Shown here in pieces: positions 58,877 to 64,000 of a stretch of DNA of 64,000 nt. Source of the DNA: Sphingobium sp. V4 (lineage in GTDB: Bacteria; Pseudomonadota; Alphaproteobacteria; Sphingomonadales; Sphingomonadaceae); assembly GCF_029590555.1 (NCBI RefSeq), contig NZ_CP081001.1:2356001-2420000 (forward strand), read 5' to 3'. Made by a program: the position numbers and the translations under genes. The stretch's first letter is position 1; the number at the start of each line of letters is the position of its first letter. The notes beneath the pieces were generated by a model, which saw only the letters and a list, made by a program, of their open reading frames with translations, did not search any database and was not told the DNA's origin.

Positions 58877-59883
58877 ACGACCCCGGCGTGCAGCAGGTCG
58901 TGCATGTGGAGCGCGCCCTTCAGCCGGCCATTTTCACACACGAAAAGCAGCATGATATTACGCTCATGCATCATGTGCAGCGCTTCGGACGCCAGTTCGT
59001 CGGGCGCCACCGACTGGGGCGTCGTGGTCATGAAACGGCCGACGGATTCGGTCAGATTCTGCTTGCCCGTGACGGTGCGACGCAGGTCGCCATCGGTGAA
59101 GGCGCCGATCAGGCGACCGCTTCGGTCGATGATCGCCGTACCGCCCAACCGGCCGCGCGTCATTTCGATCGTCGCGTCCAGCAGCGATGCGTCCTCGCTG
59201 ACCTTGGGCACATTGTCGCCCGTCGCCATGAGTTCGCGCACCTTGAGCAGTTGCGCGCCGAGGCGGCCATTGGGATGGAATTTGTAGAAATCGTCGGCGG
59301 AGAAACCGCGCATCTCCATCAGCGAAATGGCAAGCGCGTCGCCAAAGGCCATCTGTACCGTGGTCGACGTGGTCGGCGCCAGCGCATTGGGGCAGGCTTC
59401 CGGCACGTCCGGCATCAGGACGCAGATATCGGCCGCCTGCGCGACCGTGCTCTGAGACCGGGCGGTCATGCCCAGCAGCGGAATGGCGAAGCGCTTGCAA
59501 TATTGGATGATGGGGCCGAGTTCGGTGGATTCACCCGAATGGGACAGCATCAGAACGACGTCGTCCGGAGTGACCATGCCGAGGTCGCCATGGCCCGCGT
59601 CAGCGGGATGCAGGAAGATGGCGGGCGTGCCGGTCGAGGTGAGGGTCGCCGTCATCTTGCGCGCGACGATGCCGCTCTTGCCGATGCCGGTGACGATCAC
59701 ACGGCCCCGGACATTCATCAACACGCCGACGAGGCGGAGAAAATTCGCGGCGAAATCCCGTTCGCTGAAGCGGGCTTCCAAAGCATGAAGGCCGCTGGCG
59801 GCGATCGAAAGGCTTCGACATGCGGATTCGACGATACGTCCGCCGGAGCCGAAAGGCACGATCTTAGATGGTGATGTCGACAC
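58873..59883 (-). CDS. kdsD: Arabinose-5-phosphate isomerase (KdsD/KpsF)
   Basis: KdsD converts ribulose-5-P to arabinose-5-P, the precursor of KDO. It has 336 residues from the GTG at 59,883, which follows AAGGG by 7 bases (E. coli 328); a GTG at 59,922 is an alternative. The SIS domain (VIVTGIGKSGIVARKMTATL, HPADAGHGDLG, LSHSGESTEL) is followed by two CBS domains (about 200-330). It overlaps kdsB by 4 bases, a coupled pair of consecutive KDO-pathway enzymes. Confidence 0.95.
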   Translation of the reverse strand: MSTSPSKIVPFGSGGRIVESACRSLSIAASGLHALEARFSERDFAANFLRLVGVLMNVRGRVIVTGIGKSGIVARKMTATLTSTGTPAIFLHPADAGHGDLGMVTPDDVVLMLSHSGESTELGPIIQYCKRFAIPLLGMTARSQSTVAQAADICVLMPDVPEACPNALAPTTSTTVQMAFGDALAISLMEMRGFSADDFYKFHPNGRLGAQLLKVRELMATGDNVPKVSEDASLLDATIEMTRGRLGGTAIIDRSGRLIGAFTDGDLRRTVTGKQNLTESVGRFMTTTPQSVAPDELASEALHMMHERNIMLLFVCENGRLKGALHMHDLLHAGVV

Positions 59884-60174
59884 TCGCTTGCCCTTTTTTC
59901 CGCCTGTTCCCCGAGCCTCCACTCAAAGGAACCGGCGGCGACGAACCGCCGAATTCGGCGTGTCGTCTTTCCACGTTTCGCGACCTCCTGCCGGCCTGTA
60001 GCCAGATCAGTGCGCCTGTCTACGCCGTTTCAGCAAGTTATGGCAATCCATTTTGCAGATGCGAAGGGTCGCGCCGGCAAAAAATACCGACGCCAACATT
60101 TTGGAAACACGGCAGAGCGACCGAGCATGACGACGAGCCGCGCATCTTTTTTGCCGCTCATGCGTGGTGCAGCA

Positions 60175-61176
60175 TCACCCCGCCCGGTGATAGGCCCGAT
60201 ACCATTCGACAAAGCGCGGCACGCCCGACTCGATCGCGGTGGTGGGGGCAAAGCCGATATCCTGCGCGATGGCGCTGATGTCGGCGAAGGTGGCATGGAC
60301 GTCTCCGGGCTGCATCGGCTGGAAGTCGATTTCGGCCTTGCGGCCGATCGCATCCTCCAGCACGGCGATGAGGTGCATCAGTTCCTCGGGCCGGTTGTTG
60401 CCGATATTGTAAAGCCGGTGCGGCGCGCGACTGCCGCCCGCCTTGGCCGCGCCGTCATCGGCGGGCGGATGATCCAGGCAGCCGATGATGCCGGTGACGA
60501 TATCGTCGATATAGGTGAAGTCGCGCTGCATCCGGCCATGGTTGAACACCGGGATCGGCTCCCCGGCCAGGATTTTCGACGTGAAGATCCACATCGCCAT
60601 GTCAGGACGCCCCCAGGGGCCATAGACGGTGAAGAAGCGCAGGCCCGTCATCGGAATGCGGAAAAGATGGGCATAGGTTTCGCTCATCAGTTCGTCGGCC
60701 CGCTTGGTCGCCGCGTAGAGCGAGACGGGGTGATCGGCCCGATCCTCGACCCGGAAGGGCAGGCTGTCATTGCCGCCATAGACCGATGAGGAGGAGGCAT
60801 AGACAAGATGCCGCACCCGCCTCTCCCGCGCCAGTTCGAGCATATTGACATGCCCCGCCAGGTTGGAACGGACATAGGCGTGCGGATTGATGAGGGAGTA
60901 GCGCACTCCCGCCTGGGCGCCCAGGTGGACAATCGCCTCGATCACCTGGTCGTGCAGCGCAGCCTGAACCGCGTCCATGTCCGCAAAGTCCAGTTCATGG
61001 AAGGTGAAGAGCCGGCCATGAGCCTGATGCAGCGCATCGAGCCGGGCGCGCTTGAGCGATACGGGATAATAATCATTGAGATTGTCGATGCCGACGACGG
61101 CATGACCCTGCGCCATCAGCCGGTCGGCGACGTGCATACCGATGAAGCCGGCTGCGCCGGTGACAAGAATCGTCAT
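60175..61176 (-). CDS. NAD-dependent epimerase, probable UDP-glucuronate 4-epimerase
   Basis: This extended short-chain dehydrogenase of 333 residues probably interconverts UDP-glucuronate and UDP-galacturonate for surface polysaccharide. It shows the NAD motif GAAGFIG at 7-13, GIDNLNDYYPVSLKRARL near 29-46 (the dinucleotide loop typical of UDP-GlcA epimerases), the Ser of YASSSSVYG near 125, the YAATK catalytic pair near 153-157 and RFFTVYGPWGRPDMA near 178. The 291 bases before kdsD show no gene. Confidence 0.88.
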   Translation of the reverse strand: MTILVTGAAGFIGMHVADRLMAQGHAVVGIDNLNDYYPVSLKRARLDALHQAHGRLFTFHELDFADMDAVQAALHDQVIEAIVHLGAQAGVRYSLINPHAYVRSNLAGHVNMLELARERRVRHLVYASSSSVYGGNDSLPFRVEDRADHPVSLYAATKRADELMSETYAHLFRIPMTGLRFFTVYGPWGRPDMAMWIFTSKILAGEPIPVFNHGRMQRDFTYIDDIVTGIIGCLDHPPADDGAAKAGGSRAPHRLYNIGNNRPEELMHLIAVLEDAIGRKAEIDFQPMQPGDVHATFADISAIAQDIGFAPTTAIESGVPRFVEWYRAYHRAG

Positions 61177-61323
61177 GCCATTTCTCTCCGTTCAGGCGTC
61201 ACCCTCGTCTCGTCCGAACAGACGGTGGATGTAAAGCCCCCGTCGGTCGTATCGCCCGAATGCGCCATGCACCGCTCATTCAGGCTTAGGCTTTCCCTAA
61301 TCTTTCCCATCTAAGGCCGGGCC

Positions 61324-62454
61324 ATGGACATGGCTGCCCATCCTTCCCCGTCTGCCTTCCCCGCCCCCGTGACGGCGTATAGGACGCGCTGGGCGGCGCT
61401 GGCGCAGGAAGCGGCGGAAGCCAATGCCTTCTATGCGCCCGACATGCTGGGCGCTGCGCTGGATCATCTGGCCGGGGATGCTGCGGTCCATCTGCTTGAG
61501 GCGCGCGGGGATGATGGACTGATCGGCCTGCTGCCCGTCGTCACGCGAACGCGCCATGGCCGGCTGCCGATCGGATGCGTGTCCAACTGGATACACGATC
61601 ATTGTTTTTTCGGCGCGCCCATGATCCGGCGGGGCCGGGAACTGGCAGCCTGGCGCGATTTCATGACGCAGCTGGACGCGGCACCCTGGGCACGCGGCTT
61701 CCTGCATCTGGAGGCGCTGGACGCGGCAGGGGCCAATGCCGCTGCGATCGAGGCGCTCTGCGTCGAGCAGCGACGCGGGCGCCGCGAAATTCATCGCTAC
61801 GACCGCGCCATGTTGCGATCGGACCTGGATGCGGACAGCTATTGGGAAAGCCAGGTCCGTTCCAAGAAGCGCAAGGAGTTGCGGCGGCTCCAGAAGCGGC
61901 TGGCCGAACTGGGCGTGGTAGAGCAGAGACTGCTGACCGATCCGGCGGACCTCCCGCTATGGTGCGACGCGTTCCTGGCGCTCGAAGCGTCGGGCTGGAA
62001 AGGCGCGGCAGGGTCCGCGCTCGCCTGCAAGGCCGGAGACAGCGCCTTCTTCCGCGCCGCCTGCGCCGCCGCCATCGCCGCACGCCGCCTGCATTTCCTG
62101 CGGCTCGACCTGGACGGACGGCCCATCGCCATGCTGGTCAATTTCCGTCATGGCGAAGGCGGCTTCTCCTTCAAGATCGCGATCGACGAAGCACTGGGCC
62201 GTTTTTCCCCCGGCGTGCTGATCGAGATCGCGAACCTGCACGCGGTTCAGGGCGATCCCGAGATCGGCTGGATGGATAGCTGCGCCGCCGCCGATCATCC
62301 GATGATCGACAGCCTGTGGGCCGAGCGCCGGACCATAGTCCAATATCGTATCGCCCTTCATGGCAGGGGGAGGGTACGGTTGCAGAGAAGCGCCGCCTTC
62401 GCCCTCGCCAACGCCGCCGAACGGCTTGCCCAGATTGTGAAAGGACAGGGATGA
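61324..62454 (+). CDS. GNAT-fold acyltransferase, BcsL/CelD-like
   Basis: The protein has 376 residues of the double-GNAT group often linked to exopolysaccharide genes (CelD, BcsL, FemAB-like). Family features include SNWIHDHCFFGAPMIRRG near 86-103, SKKRKELRRLQKRLAELG near 183 (basic motif) and LHFLRLDLDGRPIAMLVNFR near 258. The C-terminal GVLIEIANLHAV is also typical. The acceptor is unknown. Its stop overlaps the next gene as ATGA, so the two are coupled. Confidence 0.82.
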   Translation: MDMAAHPSPSAFPAPVTAYRTRWAALAQEAAEANAFYAPDMLGAALDHLAGDAAVHLLEARGDDGLIGLLPVVTRTRHGRLPIGCVSNWIHDHCFFGAPMIRRGRELAAWRDFMTQLDAAPWARGFLHLEALDAAGANAAAIEALCVEQRRGRREIHRYDRAMLRSDLDADSYWESQVRSKKRKELRRLQKRLAELGVVEQRLLTDPADLPLWCDAFLALEASGWKGAAGSALACKAGDSAFFRAACAAAIAARRLHFLRLDLDGRPIAMLVNFRHGEGGFSFKIAIDEALGRFSPGVLIEIANLHAVQGDPEIGWMDSCAAADHPMIDSLWAERRTIVQYRIALHGRGRVRLQRSAAFALANAAERLAQIVKGQG

Positions 62455-63320
62455 CCGCCCACAGCCTCATCGCGGCCGGCGACGCCGCCACCTTCCCCGA
62501 CAGCGCGCGCGCGACCTTCGCCGCCGCCTATCCCGACCAGCCCGTCAAGCTGACCCACGGGCTCGTTGGCCACGGTCTCCTGACCCTTGACGCGCTGGCC
62601 GTTCTGGCGGAGCGGATGCCGGCATCCTCGGTCGAATATAATCTGGGCAAGCTGCCGCTGGGGGTGCGCCCGGAAGACACACCCTCGAACGGGCTCACGC
62701 TGGGCGAAACGATCCGCACGATCGAGAGCAACGGCAGCTGGGCCGTGCTCAAGAATGTCGAGCGCGACCCGGCCTATGCCGCGCTGCTCGACGATGCGCT
62801 GGCCGAACTGGCGCCGATCGTCGCGGGGCAGACCGGGCCGATGCTGCACCGGGAAGCCTTCATCTTCCTGACCTCGCCCGGCAGCGTCACGCCGTTCCAC
62901 ATGGACCCGGAGCATAATATCCTGCTCCAGATCATGGGGACCAAGACCATGACCGTCTTTCCCGCGCGTGACGAAGCGTTGGTGCCCGCGCAGAAAAGCG
63001 AGGATTTCCACAATGGCGGGCATCGCAATCTCGTCTGGCAGGACGGGTTCAAGGCACGCGGCGCGGCCTTCGCGCTTGCGCCGGGCGACGCCATCCATGT
63101 GCCCGTGAAGGCGCCGCATTTCGTGGAGAACGGCCCGGCCGTCTCGGTCAGCCTGTCGGTCACATGGCGGTCCGAACGGTCCGTCGCGGAAGGCGAGTTG
63201 CACAGCTTCAACGCGCTGCTGCGACGGCGCGGCCTGCCGACCGGCAGGGTCAGCGCGCGGCCGGAGACGCAGGGATTGCGCCGCTTCGTCTATCGCGTCA
63301 TGCGGAAGCTGGGCGCCTGA
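62451..63320 (+). CDS. JmjC/cupin-8-like iron oxygenase protein
   Basis: The 289-residue cupin has a JmjC-like metal site: FHMD near 147-150 (His-x-Asp) and the distal His in GDAIHVPVKAPHFVEN near 218. The N-terminal half is a helical dimerisation-type region. Proteins of this type are 2-oxoglutarate/Fe(II) hydroxylases of proteins or small molecules, but no substrate can be named. It is translationally coupled to the GNAT gene upstream and overlaps the convergent GNAT gene by 23 bases. Confidence 0.82.
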   Translation: MTAHSLIAAGDAATFPDSARATFAAAYPDQPVKLTHGLVGHGLLTLDALAVLAERMPASSVEYNLGKLPLGVRPEDTPSNGLTLGETIRTIESNGSWAVLKNVERDPAYAALLDDALAELAPIVAGQTGPMLHREAFIFLTSPGSVTPFHMDPEHNILLQIMGTKTMTVFPARDEALVPAQKSEDFHNGGHRNLVWQDGFKARGAAFALAPGDAIHVPVKAPHFVENGPAVSVSLSVTWRSERSVAEGELHSFNALLRRRGLPTGRVSARPETQGLRRFVYRVMRKLGA

Positions 63321-64000
63321 GCAGCCGGCGCAGCAGCGCCTCCGCCTCCAGCCGGGGCGTGAACCGTTCCAGCACCCACCATTCCAGCCGTTCTTCGCAG
63401 GTGGAGAGGCTCTGCTTGTAGCGATCCTTGCCGGCCAGGAAGGAATAGCGCCCCAACCCCTGTCCCGCATAACGCCCCACGGCGGCGGCGTGGCAGAGCA
63501 GCCCCGGCTTGTCCTTCGTCCCGCGCGGCTCGGCAAAGGCCGACTGATAGTTCATCGCCACGCCGCGATGCACGAAATTGACGAGCAGACCGACCGCATC
63601 CCCGCCGTCGGTGAAGCGCAGCAGTTCCACCTGCCCGTCCGGCAGGCCGCGCGCTGCCAGTGTGGCGACGAAAGCGCGAAAAGCCGCATCGTCCCATGCA
63701 TTGTCGGCGTGGCGCCCCTGATTGAGCGCCGCCATCTCGGCGATCCAGGGATCGATGTCCGCCGACGTGCCGACCGCGACCTGGGGCAGCACCCCGCCCC
63801 GATCCTTCATCGCACGGCGTATCTGGCTGCGCGTATTGACGCTGAGCAAGGAGAGATAGTCGCCCCCGGCGGCGCGGACAGCGTCGAGGTCGACCTGATA
63901 GACGGGCGAGGTATCGGCACGGATGCGACGACGGGCGCGCAGGTCAAGCAACGGCGTGCCCGGAAGGACGCCGCTCAGCAGCAGGGCGCGCCAGTCGCGG
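63298..64000 (-). CDS. Second GNAT-fold acyltransferase (cut by window edge)
   Basis: The frame stays open to base 64,000, so the 5' end is missing; 233 residues are seen. The C-terminal GNAT half is typical of CelD/BcsL-like proteins: SVNTRSQIRRAMKD near the middle, QVELLRFTDGGDAVGLLVNFVHRG, and GLGRYSFLAGKDRYKQSLS. It differs from the gene at 61,324 in length and sequence but belongs to the same family. It is convergent with the JmjC-like gene and overlaps its 3' end by 23 bases. Confidence 0.8.
   Translation of the reverse strand, partial: RDWRALLLSGVLPGTPLLDLRARRRIRADTSPVYQVDLDAVRAAGGDYLSLLSVNTRSQIRRAMKDRGGVLPQVAVGTSADIDPWIAEMAALNQGRHADNAWDDAAFRAFVATLAARGLPDGQVELLRFTDGGDAVGLLVNFVHRGVAMNYQSAFAEPRGTKDKPGLLCHAAAVGRYAGQGLGRYSFLAGKDRYKQSLSTCEERLEWWVLERFTPRLEAEALLRRLLRRPASA

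Noticed and set aside
1..64000. CRISPR arrays, insertion sequences, prophage, tRNA or rRNA genes
   Set aside because: No spaced direct repeats, transposase, integrase or tRNA-like cloverleaf was seen; REP elements are the only mobile-type sequences.

Overview
The window is about 64 kb of GC-rich DNA from an alphaproteobacterium, most probably a sphingomonad (Sphingobium/Sphingomonas type). The evidence is the style of the proteins, sigma-54 and CtrA-like signals around flagellar genes, the opgGH pair, a Rap1a/Tai-family protein, and REP elements whose conceptual translation gives the IPAxAGxT signature common in this group. I ran no database search, so family names rest on motifs, lengths and gene order.

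Positions 1-38,100 hold a nearly complete flagellar regulon. Reading leftwards are fliD (cut by the window edge), a small unknown gene, a GT87 glycosyltransferase, and one long operon: sigma-54 activator, fliE-F-G-H-I-J-K-L-M-N-O-P-Q-R, flhB, glycosyltransferase. Flagellin fliC diverges from the activator, followed by the periplasmic-glucan genes opgD/G and opgH. Then, leftwards, come a lytic transglycosylase-flhA-fliA operon and a PomA-like/PomB-like-flgA-flgM-flgN set. Rightwards run flgB-C-D-E-F, flgG-H-I-J-K-L and motA-motB. The chaperone fliS, flhF/flhG and chemotaxis genes are not in the window.

The promoters form a readable circuit. Four sites match TTGGCACR-N4-TTGC (sigma-54): before the transglycosylase operon, flgA, flgB and flgG. 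Six sites match TAAA-N15-KCCGTWHT (FliA/sigma-28): before fliD, the small unknown gene, fliC, flgM, the PomA-like gene and motA. A palindrome array is shared by the activator/fliC and pomA-like/flgB divergent regions and probably binds the sigma-54 activator. A CtrA-like site lies beside the activator. FliA and its anti-sigma factor FlgM are both encoded here.

From 38,100 to 64,000 the genes are mostly housekeeping: rplJ-rplL with an L10 leader and attenuator, a quinone oxidoreductase-like gene, an exported msrA, an aspartate-type aminotransferase, pabB/pabC, a TonB receptor plus phosphodiesterase behind four tandem Pho-box half-sites, a cytochrome b561-YceI fusion, class II DAHP synthase, dapE, an exported LD-carboxypeptidase, kdsD/kdsB, a UDP-sugar epimerase, and a GNAT-JmjC-GNAT group. 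Several REP elements lie between 50,000 and 54,500; two of them flank an AT-richer orphan gene. Another REP pair is fused in frame to the 5' end of fliP.
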